A stretch of DNA of 64,000 nucleotides from Pasteurellaceae bacterium (GCA_900756155.1 CAAEJV010000017.1:124001-188000); one strand, 5' to 3'; shown: positions 8,271-16,985, numbered from the stretch's first letter. The notes: a model not told the origin generated them from the letters alone. Made by a program: numbers and translations.

Positions 8271-9935
8271 ATGAAAAAACTACTCAGTTTTGAGTTTTGG
8301 CAAAAATTCGGTAAATGCCTAATGGTTGTGATTGCCGTTATGCCAGCCGCGGGTTTAATGGTGAGTATTGGTAACTCACTGCCTTTGATTAGTGACGCAG
8401 AATGGCTAGCACGTGTCGGAAACATTATCGCTCAAATTGGTTGGGGGATTATCGGTAATCTTCATTTATTATTTGCGTTAGCAATTGGCGGTAGCTGGGC
8501 AAATGAGCGTGCAGGTGGGGCATTTGCAGCGGGTCTTGCTTTCATTTTAATTAACTTAATCACCGGTCACTTTTTTGGTGTGAAGATTGAAATGTTAGCC
8601 GATCCAAATGCACATGTAAGTACTGTATTGGCAGGTGAAATTCCTGTGGCAAATTACTTTGTGAATGTGCTTGGGCAACCTGCGCTAAATATGGGGGTAT
8701 TTGTCGGTATTATCGCAGGTTTTGTGGGGGCAACAACCTTCAATCGTTACTACAATTTCCGTAAGTTACCTGAAGTATTAACGTTCTTTAATGGTAAACG
8801 CTTTGTTCCTTTCGTTGTCATTTATCGTTCTGTATTAGTGGCGATCTTTCTATCACTATTCTGGCCTTTAGTTCAAACAGGAATTAATCATTTCGGTCAA
8901 TGGATTGCAAACTCACAAAACTCAGCGCCAATTTTAGCGCCATTTATTTACGGTACCTTAGAGCGTCTATTACTTCCGTTTGGTTTACACCACATGTTGA
9001 CTATCCCAATGAACTATACTTCATTAGGGGGGACTTATGAATTCTTAACAGGTGTACAACAAGGTAAACAAGTATTTGGTCAAGACCCTCTATGGCTTGC
9101 ATGGATTTCTGACTTAATTAACCTGAAAGATGCGGGTAATGTAACTCAATATAACGAGCTACTTTCAACCGTGACACCAGCTCGATTCAAAGTAGGGCAA
9201 ATGATTGGTTCAAGCGGTATCTTAATGGGCTTGACGCTCGCCATGTATATCAATGTGGATGAAGACAAGAAAAAACTCTATAAAGGTATTTTCCTTTCTT
9301 CTGCACTTGCGGTGTTCTTAACCGGTGTAACAGAGCCAATCGAATACATGTTTATGTTTGTTGCATTACCACTTTATATTGTTTATGCGTTAGTACAAGG
9401 TTGTGCTTTCGCTATGGCAGATATCGTGGACTTACGTGTGCATTCATTTGGTAACATTGAATTCTTAACACGTACACCAATGGCGATTAAAGCCGGCATC
9501 GGTATGGATGTGATCAACTTTATTTGGGTATCTATCCTATTTGCCGTTGCTATGTTCTTTATCGCGAATTTTATGATTAAGAAATTTAATCTCGCCACAG
9601 CAGGCCGTAATGGTAACTATGATACAAAAGGTTCAGATGAAGCTTCTAGCGATGAGCCAAAAGTGGCGAATGCTAGCACGCAAGTTATTCAAATCATCAA
9701 CTTACTTGGTGGACGTAATAACATTGCAGATGTTGATGCTTGTATGACACGTTTACGTATCACCGTACATAATCCAGATTTAGTGGGTGATGAAGCAAGC
9801 TGGAAACAAGCGGGCGCAATGGGCTTTATTGTAAAAGGTTCTGGTATCCAAGCGATTTATGGGCCAAAAGCAGATGTCTTAAAATCTGATATTCAAGACG
9901 TGCTTTCATCTGGTGTTGAAATTCCTAAGATGTAA
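8271..9935 (+). CDS. PTS EIICB transporter, maltose/glucose family
   Basis: Imports and phosphorylates a glucose-type sugar, with phosphate passed from EIIA/HPr. Residues 1-440 form the membrane EIIC domain (about ten hydrophobic segments, GLHHM at 238-242, TEPIEY at 354-359). Residues 470-550 form the EIIB domain, with the phosphorylated Cys491 in DACMTRLR. There is no EIIA domain, so a separate glucose EIIA (Crr) must serve it. It resembles the MalT/MalX/PtsG group of Gram-positive bacteria. An excellent AGGAGG precedes the ATG. Together with the upstream phosphorylase and glucanotransferase, maltose is the likeliest substrate, but glucose cannot be excluded. Confidence 0.9.
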   Translation: MKKLLSFEFWQKFGKCLMVVIAVMPAAGLMVSIGNSLPLISDAEWLARVGNIIAQIGWGIIGNLHLLFALAIGGSWANERAGGAFAAGLAFILINLITGHFFGVKIEMLADPNAHVSTVLAGEIPVANYFVNVLGQPALNMGVFVGIIAGFVGATTFNRYYNFRKLPEVLTFFNGKRFVPFVVIYRSVLVAIFLSLFWPLVQTGINHFGQWIANSQNSAPILAPFIYGTLERLLLPFGLHHMLTIPMNYTSLGGTYEFLTGVQQGKQVFGQDPLWLAWISDLINLKDAGNVTQYNELLSTVTPARFKVGQMIGSSGILMGLTLAMYINVDEDKKKLYKGIFLSSALAVFLTGVTEPIEYMFMFVALPLYIVYALVQGCAFAMADIVDLRVHSFGNIEFLTRTPMAIKAGIGMDVINFIWVSILFAVAMFFIANFMIKKFNLATAGRNGNYDTKGSDEASSDEPKVANASTQVIQIINLLGGRNNIADVDACMTRLRITVHNPDLVGDEASWKQAGAMGFIVKGSGIQAIYGPKADVLKSDIQDVLSSGVEIPKM

Positions 9936-9956
9936 TTCAACCTAAATGCTAATTTT

Positions 9957-9980
9957 ATCCCCGCTCTTCAAGGCGGGGAT
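9957..9980 (+). terminator. Hairpin ending the glucan cassette
   Basis: ATCCCCGC and GCGGGGAT form a perfect 8-bp GC-rich stem with an 8-base loop 21 bases after the PTS stop. There is no T-run after it, so it may work as an mRNA-stabilising hairpin or a weak terminator. The remainder of 9981-10084 shows no gene. Confidence 0.55.
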
Positions 9981-10084
9981 ATCATACCAATAACTCATTT
10001 CTATATTGCTTATCTTCAATCTTCCCTAAAAACCCTTTTATTTGATACTATCGACATACAAAACATTTCCACAATTTTGGCTGT

Positions 10085-10122
10085 ATAAAAAAATACCGCC
10101 CGTTATGTAACGAGCGGTATTT
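10085..10122 (-). terminator. rnb intrinsic terminator
   Basis: Long hairpin of AAATACCGC (10091-10099) with GCGGTATTT (10114-10122) and an inner stem CGTTA/TAACG, one mismatch between the two stems. On the minus strand it is followed by seven T residues. It lies 25 bases beyond the rnb stop. Confidence 0.85.
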
Positions 10123-10146
10123 ATAGTGTTAAAAGGAAAGTGGTCA

Positions 10147-12126
10147 TTAAATGATTAATTGACCGATAATACTACGAGTTTCTTCTCGAACCTCGGTAAG
10201 TTTAACTTTCACTAAATCGCCGATTTTGTAACGACGTTCCCCTTGAATATACAGCGCCAATTCATCAGCATTCACTTGCATTTCGTCTTTATTTGGATGC
10301 AATGTGGAGGCAGGTACGAACATGGATGCACCATTTTCCAATAATTGAACCCGTAAACCACCACGCATTACATCTTGCACTTCTGCATCAAATTCAACAT
10401 TTTCAGCGACTTTGTCTGCAAGATAACGGCAATATAACCAATCAGCAATATCACGCTCAACCAAGCGATTTTGACGACGCGCTTCTTGTAAGCGAGCTAG
10501 CACCTCATCTTGTGGTTTTTCACAAGCTTGCTGTGTGAGCACGGCTTTAATTAAACGATGGTTCACCATATCGGAATATTTACGGATAGGTGATGTCCAA
10601 GTTGCATAACCTTCTAATCCAAGCCCAAAATGTGGAGCAAGTTCCGATTTAAATTCCGCAAAGGTTAAATAACGACGTAAACGGAATTCTAAATAGTCAC
10701 CTTCAATCGGTTCAATATCATGACGCATTTGGCAATAACCCTTTAAGGTTGCCAAATTTTCTACCGAATAACGCTCAGCAAGCTCGGCTTGATTTTCTTC
10801 GTTAGCTAAATTTGCCATTAAGAAATTATGCGCGTTTTCTAAGAATTTCTTATCAAACCCAGAGTGTGTATTAAAAATACCGGTTTGCGCTTGTTCAGCT
10901 AAGAATTGTGCAGCACAGATATTGGCGATAATCATGGATTCTTCCACGATTTGATTTGCAATACGACGATATTCCGCTTTAATTTCTTTCACTTTGCCAT
11001 TTTCAGCGAGAATAAAGGAGTAATCCGGTTTCTCTTTAAATAAAAGAGAATGCGTTTTACGCCATTGAATACGTGCTTTGGTAAATTGATGTAACCAATC
11101 AATTTGCTGTGCGACTTCCGTGGTTTCTGGTTGCCATGCATTAGGCACTTGCTCTAAATAATCTGAGATCTTGTTATAGACTAATTTCGCTTTAGATTGC
11201 ACATAAGCAGACACAAAATGCGGTTGAGCCGTGATGTTGCCTGCAAGATCCGTTTCAATGTAACACACTAATGCAGGGCGAGTTTCATTTGCCATTAATG
11301 AACATAATTCATCAGACAATTCACGCGGCAACATAGGAATGTTAAAGCCTGGCAAATAATTAGTGAAACAACGCTGTTTCGCATCTTTTTCAATTTGTGA
11401 ATCTAATGCAATGTAAGCCGTAGGATCAGCAATAGCAACGACTAATCGCCAGCCGGTTTGTGTACCATTTTGCTCGACAGGTTCGATGTAAAGAGCATCG
11501 TCCATATCCTGCGTGCTTTCAGAGTCAATCGTGACAAAATGAAGTGCGGTCAGATCTTCGCGAGTTTGTTGATCTAACATCTCATAACTTTCTGCACCTT
11601 GCACGGGATGACGAGATTGCTCATGACGTGCCAATGTCACCCACCAAGGGGCTAATTCATCATCAGCACGGCAGATAAATTGATTGATGGTAGCATAGAA
11701 AAAGCGATCATCACGTAATGGGTGCGTTTTCAAATTTGCTACGACCCAGTCGCCTTCTTGTAATTCTTCTTTGACCGATTTAGCTTGTTGCGCGCCAATG
11801 GGTTGGTTGATACTTGGGTGATCAACCAAAACTTGTAATTTTTTGTCTTTATTGAACCGCACTTTGGCAATAAAGCGAGTGAGCATTGGCTCAATTAATT
11901 CTTCAGGTTCAGCTTGCTCTTTATCACCTTGCTTTTCAATGGTGGCTTTGATTTTGTCACCGTGCATCACTTTTTTCATTGCAGGAGGGGCAATAAAGTA
12001 GCTTTTTTTATCGCACTCTAAAAAACCATAAGCTTTATCAGTACTTTTTACCACGCCTTCAACGTGTTCTTTGCTATCGTGGATTTGTTGCTTAAGTTGT
12101 GCGAGTAATGGATTATCTTGGAACAT
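10147..12126 (-). CDS. rnb: Exoribonuclease II (RNase II)
   Basis: Processive 3'-5' hydrolytic exoribonuclease that degrades unstructured mRNA tails. Its 659 residues and MFQDNPLLAQLKQQ start match RNase II (E. coli 644) rather than the longer RNase R. Domain order is cold-shock-like OB folds (1-180), the RNB catalytic domain (about 190-520) and a C-terminal S1 domain (about 560-650). The four metal-binding aspartates fall exactly at 201, 207, 209 and 210 (DSESTQDMDD), as in E. coli. Monocistronic, with its own terminator. It carries an uptake signal within the coding region near 11543. Confidence 0.96.
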   Translation of the reverse strand: MFQDNPLLAQLKQQIHDSKEHVEGVVKSTDKAYGFLECDKKSYFIAPPAMKKVMHGDKIKATIEKQGDKEQAEPEELIEPMLTRFIAKVRFNKDKKLQVLVDHPSINQPIGAQQAKSVKEELQEGDWVVANLKTHPLRDDRFFYATINQFICRADDELAPWWVTLARHEQSRHPVQGAESYEMLDQQTREDLTALHFVTIDSESTQDMDDALYIEPVEQNGTQTGWRLVVAIADPTAYIALDSQIEKDAKQRCFTNYLPGFNIPMLPRELSDELCSLMANETRPALVCYIETDLAGNITAQPHFVSAYVQSKAKLVYNKISDYLEQVPNAWQPETTEVAQQIDWLHQFTKARIQWRKTHSLLFKEKPDYSFILAENGKVKEIKAEYRRIANQIVEESMIIANICAAQFLAEQAQTGIFNTHSGFDKKFLENAHNFLMANLANEENQAELAERYSVENLATLKGYCQMRHDIEPIEGDYLEFRLRRYLTFAEFKSELAPHFGLGLEGYATWTSPIRKYSDMVNHRLIKAVLTQQACEKPQDEVLARLQEARRQNRLVERDIADWLYCRYLADKVAENVEFDAEVQDVMRGGLRVQLLENGASMFVPASTLHPNKDEMQVNADELALYIQGERRYKIGDLVKVKLTEVREETRSIIGQLII

Positions 12127-12146
12127 AGTTATATTTAAAAAAAGAG

Positions 12147-12171
12147 AAAAGGCAGACTGAAAAGCCTGCCT
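12147..12171 (-). terminator. fabI intrinsic terminator
   Basis: AGGCAG (12150-12155) pairs with CTGCCT (12166-12171). The minus-strand transcript leaving fabI meets this stem and then TTTTC, before rnb begins at 12126. Confidence 0.7.
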
Positions 12172-12193
12172 AAAAAATAGATTGTACGAAAAA

Positions 12194-12982
12194 TTATTCT
12201 TCGCCTAATTCGCCCATTGCAGTGATGCTGAAACCTGCATCTACGTGAACGATTTCACCGGTAATACCCGATGCTAAATCAGAGCATAAGAATGCTGCTG
12301 AGTTACCCACATCTTCGATAGTAACAGTGCGGCGTAATGCTGCGGTTTTCTCAAATGCAGAAAGCATTTTCTTTAAGTTTTTAATACCTGATGCTGCTAA
12401 GGTACGGATTGGACCCGCAGAAATCGCATTCACACGAATACCTTCTTTACCTAAATCCGCAGCCATTACGCGAGTTGCCGCTTCAAGAGACGCTTTCGCT
12501 AAACACATGACGTTGTAGTTAGGAATTGCGCGCTCAGCACCTAAGTAAGAAAGGGTTAATAATGCAGCGTTTGGATTTAAGTAAGGACGTGCCGCTTGTG
12601 CCATTGCTACAAAGCTGAATGCACTGATGTCGTGAGCAATACGGTAGCCTTCACGAGTTGCTGCGTTTACGTAATCGCCATCTAATTGGTCGCCTGGTGC
12701 GAATGCGATAGCGTGTACGAAACCATCAAATTTTTCCCAACGTTTGCTTAATTCTGCAAAGCAGTTTTGGATGCTTTCATCGGTCGCTACGTCTAAAGGT
12801 AATACGATGTCAGAACCAAATTCTTTTGCAAATTCTTCTACGCGTGGTTGTAATTTATCGTTTAAATAAGTGAAAGCAAGTTCAGCGCCTTGTTCTTTCA
12901 TTGCTTTTGCGATCCCGTAAGCAATAGAACGGTTGCTTGCAAGACCTGTTACTAAAATACGTTTACCAGTTAAGAAACCCAT
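12194..12982 (-). CDS. fabI: Enoyl-[acyl-carrier-protein] reductase (NADH)
   Basis: Final reductive step of each fatty-acid elongation round, in the cytoplasm. At 262 residues it has the same length as E. coli FabI. It is an SDR fold with N-terminal GLASNRSIAYGIAK (13-26) for NADH and the catalytic set Tyr146, Tyr156 and Lys163 (LSYLGAERAIPNYNVMCLAK). Residue 93, glycine in E. coli and a site of triclosan and diazaborine resistance mutations, is alanine here (HAIAFAP). Start ATG behind AGGAAA. It is the only enoyl reductase seen in this window. Confidence 0.97.
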   Translation of the reverse strand: MGFLTGKRILVTGLASNRSIAYGIAKAMKEQGAELAFTYLNDKLQPRVEEFAKEFGSDIVLPLDVATDESIQNCFAELSKRWEKFDGFVHAIAFAPGDQLDGDYVNAATREGYRIAHDISAFSFVAMAQAARPYLNPNAALLTLSYLGAERAIPNYNVMCLAKASLEAATRVMAADLGKEGIRVNAISAGPIRTLAASGIKNLKKMLSAFEKTAALRRTVTIEDVGNSAAFLCSDLASGITGEIVHVDAGFSITAMGELGEE

Positions 12983-13067
12983 ATTTTTTCCTATGTTTGA
13001 GTTAAAAAAATCGACAAGATTATACTTGTTTTGTGTGCTTTCGGCAATTAATCACACATTGTACCAG

Positions 13068-13823
13068 TTAGGCCGGATTATCAATATCTTTAAATTCTAC
13101 ATCCAGACCATATTCCGTTGCCAACCATTCACCTAATGCTTTGATACCGTAGCGTTCAGTCGCATGATGACCAGCCGCAAAGAAATGAATACCTTGCTCA
13201 CGAGCAGAGTGAATTGTTTGCTCCGAAACCTCACCGGTAATAAAGGCATCACAACCTTGTGCTGCCGCTAAATCAATATAGCCTTGTCCGCCACCGGTAC
13301 AAATGCCAATTTTACGGATTAAGTGCGGTCCGTTTTCCGTGCAAATTAGTGGTTTACGGTGAAGTACTTGTTCAATACGTTGCGCAAATTCTTCAGCGGT
13401 AATGGGATCTTTTAACGTTCCCCAAACAGGAATACTGGTTGAGCTATTTTCTAAAGGTTGAAGATCGCTAATCCCTAATAACTGAGCAAGTTTTGCGTTG
13501 TTGCCTAATTCCGGGTGAACATCCAAAGGTAAGTGGTAGCCGTATAAATTAATATCATTTACAAGTAAGGTTTTGATGCGTTTGCCTTTCATGCCGCGAA
13601 TACATGGATTTTCACTTTTCCAAAAATAGCCATGGTGGACAAGTACCGCATCAGCTTGTTGTGCAACGGCATAATCAATTAGTGCTTGGCTTGCGGTGAC
13701 ACCCGTGATGATCTTTTTGATCTCCGCTTTGCCTTCTACTTGCAAACCGTTAGGTGCATAATCGTTAATTCTGTCTGTGCTAAGTTTTTCGTTGAGTAAA
13801 CGTTCAAGTTCTAGATTGTTCAT
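13068..13823 (-). CDS. NIF3/YbgI (DUF34) family metal-binding protein
   Basis: 251-residue member of the NIF3 family, annotated in databases as GTP cyclohydrolase 1 type 2 homologue although its true reaction is not settled. The di-metal site is intact: His63-His64 (LVHHGYFW), Asp101 (PLDVHPEL), His219 and Glu223 (GHHATER). The MNNLELERLLNEKL start aligns with E. coli YbgI (247 aa). The frame stays open 36 codons further upstream to 13931, but that extension crosses a strong hairpin with a T8 tract and is not part of the family, so I start at 13823. fabI follows 85 bases downstream. Confidence 0.9.
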   Translation of the reverse strand: MNNLELERLLNEKLSTDRINDYAPNGLQVEGKAEIKKIITGVTASQALIDYAVAQQADAVLVHHGYFWKSENPCIRGMKGKRIKTLLVNDINLYGYHLPLDVHPELGNNAKLAQLLGISDLQPLENSSTSIPVWGTLKDPITAEEFAQRIEQVLHRKPLICTENGPHLIRKIGICTGGGQGYIDLAAAQGCDAFITGEVSEQTIHSAREQGIHFFAAGHHATERYGIKALGEWLATEYGLDVEFKDIDNPA

Positions 13824-13868
13824 GATTTCTAAGAAAAAAGAAAAAGGTGAGATATGGTAAGAGATTTC

Positions 13869-13955
13869 AAAAAAAATGGCTAGTGCAAAAGGAGTGGGGG
13901 GGAATGCACTAGCCAGTAGAGTGTCTGTCATAACACAAGTTTACTATCTAAAACG
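13869..13955 (-). ncRNA. Candidate small RNA or attenuated leader upstream of the NIF3 gene
   Basis: On the minus strand a good promoter (TTGATC, 16-base spacer, perfect TATAAT at 13967-13962) would start a transcript near 13955. About 70 bases on, a perfect 11-bp inverted repeat (13905-13915 with 13877-13887) with a 17-base loop holding seven C residues is followed by eight T residues, a textbook terminator. This predicts an RNA of about 87 nt. It could be an independent small RNA, with the C-rich loop as a seed against ribosome sites, or an attenuator for the NIF3 gene. I recognise no known family. Confidence 0.5.
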
Positions 13956-13992
13956 AGATTCATTATATATTTAATTATATAAAGATCAAGAA

Positions 13993-14020
13993 AAAAATAA
14001 GGAAAATTTTCCTTATTTTT
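13993..14020. terminator. htrB intrinsic terminator (bidirectional)
   Basis: Perfect 28-bp palindrome centred on GGAAAATTTTCC with A5 and T5 ends, 46 bases after the htrB stop. It isolates htrB from the predicted small RNA promoter just beyond it. Confidence 0.8.
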
Positions 14021-14066
14021 CGATATGTCGTTTTGTCTTTAAAAACAAATGAAAAATCAACCGCAC

Positions 14067-15002
14067 TTACGAATACAAACTTGGTTCATCTTCCGTTGGA
14101 CGGGTTTTAAATCGGCGGTGTAGCCACATGTATTGTTCCACACCTTTTAAGATTTCTTTTTCCACGACTTTATTCATTCTTGCAGCAATTGCAGTTTCAT
14201 CTGAAAGATCAGAAAAATCCACAGGTGGAGAAATACTGACCGTATAGCCTGAACCATCTTTATTACGTAATGGGGCAAAAGGCACGACTTTGCAATTTGG
14301 CGCAGATTTAAGTAGATAGTAACTGCCCGTCGTGGTTGCCGCTTCTTGTACAGCAAAGAAAGGCACAAATACCGCATTTTTTCTGCCGTAATCATGATCA
14401 GGCGCATACCAAATGGTTTCACCTTTGCGTAAAGCTTTGAACATTCCACGTAGATCTTTTCGGTTCAGCATATCTTTATTTGAACGTAATCGACCTTTAA
14501 TTTGTAACCAATCGAGTACTGGATTGTCATTTGGACGATAAACACCTATTCCAGGATGATGTAAGCCCACAATACGCGCGCCTAACTCAAGAGTGAGGAA
14601 ATGAACACCCACAAAGATAATGCCGTCTTGAGCATTTTCTTTTAAATAATTTAAGCCTTCAATTTTTGACCATTTTTTAATGCGGGCATCAGACCAAAAC
14701 CATGCCATTCCAGTTTCAATAATCGCCATACCAACGGCACGTAAGTTTTCTTGCAAAATGGCTTCACGTTTTTGCTCAGGCATTTCTGGGAAGCAGAGCT
14801 CAAGATTTCGGCGAGCAATCGCCGCACGACGTTTTCCCACTTTTAATTTTGAGAAAAGCCAGCCTAAGCCGTTGCCGATGTGACGTAAAATTGGATAGGG
14901 AAGTAACAAAAGGCTTCGCCAAATCGCCACACCAAGCCAAAAGCCCCAGTATTTAGGTGCAAGAAAGTGCGGTTGAAATTGAGGGAGTTTTTCGTTTTTC
15001 AT
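14067..15002 (-). CDS. lpxL: Lipid A lauroyl/myristoyl acyltransferase HtrB (LpxL)
   Basis: Inner-membrane enzyme that adds a secondary acyl chain to Kdo2-lipid IVA in lipooligosaccharide synthesis. 311 residues, as H. influenzae HtrB. An N-terminal hydrophobic anchor covers about 17-50. The HxxxxE/D catalytic motif is His134 to Glu139 (HFLTLE). YRPNDNP, RLRSNK and YAPDHDYG follow in the family order. It diverges from hldE, as in H. influenzae, keeping two lipooligosaccharide genes side by side. An uptake signal lies inside the gene near 14964. Confidence 0.95.
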   Translation of the reverse strand: MKNEKLPQFQPHFLAPKYWGFWLGVAIWRSLLLLPYPILRHIGNGLGWLFSKLKVGKRRAAIARRNLELCFPEMPEQKREAILQENLRAVGMAIIETGMAWFWSDARIKKWSKIEGLNYLKENAQDGIIFVGVHFLTLELGARIVGLHHPGIGVYRPNDNPVLDWLQIKGRLRSNKDMLNRKDLRGMFKALRKGETIWYAPDHDYGRKNAVFVPFFAVQEAATTTGSYYLLKSAPNCKVVPFAPLRNKDGSGYTVSISPPVDFSDLSDETAIAARMNKVVEKEILKGVEQYMWLHRRFKTRPTEDEPSLYS

Positions 15003-15099
15003 AATTCTTTTCTGGTTAGTTCGGCGTGTAGTTTATCGCAAATTTGAGTTGTGGTAAAATTGCACCAAATTTTTATTATTCCAACAGAGAGATTTCAAA

Positions 15100-16530
15100 A
15101 TGGCTCAATATTCTGCCAATTTTAATCAAGCGAAAGTATTAGTGTTAGGCGATGTCATGCTTGACCGTTACTGGTTTGGTGCAACTAATCGTATTTCGCC
15201 AGAAGCACCGGTTCCTGTGGTTAGAGTACAAGATAATGAAGAGCGTGCAGGTGGTGCAGCAAACGTGGCGATGAATATTGCTTCTCTTAATGTCCCTGTG
15301 CAAATTTTAGGTTTAATTGGTCAAGATGAAACAGGCACAGCCTTAACCAATTTATTACAACATCAAAAAATTGATTGTAATTTTGTGGCATTGGATACTC
15401 ACCCAACTATTACGAAATTACGCATTTTGTCTCGTCACCAACAATTACTTCGTTTGGATTTTGAAGAAGATTTCCAAAATGTGGAATGTCATGAGTTGCT
15501 TGCGAAATTAGAAGCCGAAGTGAAAAACTTTGGTGCGTTAGTGCTTTCTGATTATGGTAAAGGCACGTTAAAAGATGTGCAAAAAATGATTCAAATTGCA
15601 CGCAAAGCAAACGTACCAGTCTTGATCGATCCAAAAGGCACAGATTTTGAGCGTTATCGTGGTGCGACTTTACTGACGCCAAATATGTCAGAGTTTGAAG
15701 CGGTGGTAGGTAAGTGTGATTCTGAAGAAGAAATCATTGAGAAAGGCTTAAAATTAATTTCAGACATCGAATTGACCGCACTTTTAGTGACCCGTTCTGA
15801 AAAAGGTATGACATTACTTCGTCCAAATCAAGAGCCGTTCCATTTGCCAACCGTTGCCAAAGAAGTATTCGATGTAACAGGTGCGGGTGATACAGTAATC
15901 AGTGTCTTAGCTACTGCACTTGCAGATGGTCGTTCTTTTGAAGAATCTTGCTATTTAGCCAATGTGGCGGCAGGTATTGTGGTCGGTAAATTGGGTACAT
16001 CAACGGTTTCTACTGTGGAGTTAGAGAATGCGATCCATGGTCGTTCTGAAACCGGCTTCGGTATTATGTCAGAAAGCCAATTAAAAATGGCGGTCGATCA
16101 TGCTAAAGCTCGCGGTGAGAAAATCGTGATGACAAACGGTTGTTTCGATATTCTTCATCCAGGACATGTGTCTTACTTAGAAAATGCTCGCAAACTTGGC
16201 GATCGTTTAATTGTTGCGGTGAATACGGATGATTCAGTCAAACGCTTAAAAGGTGAAAGTCGTCCAATTAACAATCTGAATGCACGTATGGCTGTATTGG
16301 CAGGCTTAGCGTCAGTGGATTGGGTGGTTTCTTTTGATGAAGATACGCCGCAACGTTTAATCGGTGAGATTTTACCGGATTTATTAGTAAAAGGTGGCGA
16401 TTACAAACCTGAAGAGATTGCAGGCAGCAAAGAAGTGTGGGCGAATGGTGGCGATGTTCGAGTATTGAATTTCGAAAATGGCTGCTCAACCACTAACGTA
16501 ATTGAGAAAATCAAAGCGCTGAAAGATTAA
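15100..16530 (+). CDS. hldE: Bifunctional heptose 7-phosphate kinase / heptose 1-phosphate adenylyltransferase
   Basis: Makes ADP-D-glycero-manno-heptose precursor for the lipooligosaccharide core. Residues 1-318 are a PfkB/ribokinase domain (GGAANVAMN at 51-59; catalytic Asp264 in GAGDT). Residues 340-476 are a cytidylyltransferase-like domain with the HxGH nucleotide motif at 353-356 (CFDILHPGH). The two-domain, 476-residue form is the usual one in gammaproteobacteria. It is divergent from htrB, with 97 bases between the starts. Confidence 0.97.
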   Translation: MAQYSANFNQAKVLVLGDVMLDRYWFGATNRISPEAPVPVVRVQDNEERAGGAANVAMNIASLNVPVQILGLIGQDETGTALTNLLQHQKIDCNFVALDTHPTITKLRILSRHQQLLRLDFEEDFQNVECHELLAKLEAEVKNFGALVLSDYGKGTLKDVQKMIQIARKANVPVLIDPKGTDFERYRGATLLTPNMSEFEAVVGKCDSEEEIIEKGLKLISDIELTALLVTRSEKGMTLLRPNQEPFHLPTVAKEVFDVTGAGDTVISVLATALADGRSFEESCYLANVAAGIVVGKLGTSTVSTVELENAIHGRSETGFGIMSESQLKMAVDHAKARGEKIVMTNGCFDILHPGHVSYLENARKLGDRLIVAVNTDDSVKRLKGESRPINNLNARMAVLAGLASVDWVVSFDEDTPQRLIGEILPDLLVKGGDYKPEEIAGSKEVWANGGDVRVLNFENGCSTTNVIEKIKALKD

Positions 16531-16543
16531 TTTATTAAGGAAT

Positions 16544-16660
16544 GAGTAGAATAAAGCTTGCCTTTATCCTGCTCAATCGTTAAAATTCAGGCTCCTTGTC
16601 ATCGCTGAGTTAGAGATCGGCGAATGATGTATTAATAACACTACCTTTTAGGAGTAAAAA
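16544..16660 (+). promoter_or_regulatory. hldE-rpsO intergenic RNA structure / rpsO leader
   Basis: An imperfect 13-bp hairpin (16544-16556 with 16562-16574, one A-C mismatch, one G-T pair) follows hldE but lacks a T-run. The remaining 85 bases lead into rpsO with AGGAGT before its ATG. In E. coli, S15 represses its own leader through a pseudoknot; that this leader acts the same way is inference. Confidence 0.35.
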
Positions 16661-16930
16661 ATGTCTCTAAGTACTGAAAAAAAAGCAGCAATCGTTGCTG
16701 AATTTGGTCGCGATGCGAAAGATACTGGTTCTTCTGAAGTTCAAATCGCATTATTAACTGCACAAATCAACCATTTACAAGCTCACTTTGCTGAGCACAA
16801 AAAAGACCACCATGGTCGTCGTGGTTTATTACGTATGGTTTCTCGTCGTCGTAAACTTTTAGACTACTTAAAACGTACTGATCTTGCTTTATACCAAAGC
16901 ACTATCGCTCGTTTAGGTTTACGTCGCTAA
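16661..16930 (+). CDS. rpsO: 30S ribosomal protein S15
   Basis: 89 residues, the standard bacterial length. It binds 16S rRNA helices early in assembly of the small subunit platform. The sequence runs from MSLSTEKKAAIVAEFG through HKKDHHGRRGLLRMVSRRRKLLDYLK (about 46-71), the rRNA-contacting segment. Strong AGGAGT ribosome site. It is transcribed alone here and ends in a strong terminator; pnp, its usual neighbour in enterobacteria, is absent. Confidence 0.98.
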   Translation: MSLSTEKKAAIVAEFGRDAKDTGSSEVQIALLTAQINHLQAHFAEHKKDHHGRRGLLRMVSRRRKLLDYLKRTDLALYQSTIARLGLRR

Positions 16931-16952
16931 TTTTTATTACGATAGTAAAAAT

Positions 16953-16985
16953 AAAAGCCTTCGGATTACCGAGGGCTTTTTTATT
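16953..16985 (+). terminator. rpsO intrinsic terminator
   Basis: AAAAGCCTTCGG (16953-16964) pairs with CCGAGGGCTTTT (16969-16980), one G-T pair, tetraloop ATTA, then TTATTTT. Confidence 0.9.

Noticed and set aside
9957..10122. Two hairpins considered as a small CRISPR-like or mobile repeat
   Set aside because: The stems are unrelated to each other and fit terminator roles for the flanking convergent genes.
10293..10538. Frames opposite rnb and similar antisense frames inside oadA, prlC, pit and ftsK
   Set aside because: Shadows of strongly conserved genes; no ribosome sites and biased composition caused by the coding strand.
13824..13931. N-terminal extension of the NIF3 protein to 287 residues
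   Set aside because: The extension is absent from the family and spans a perfect terminator hairpin; kept only as a possible leader peptide.
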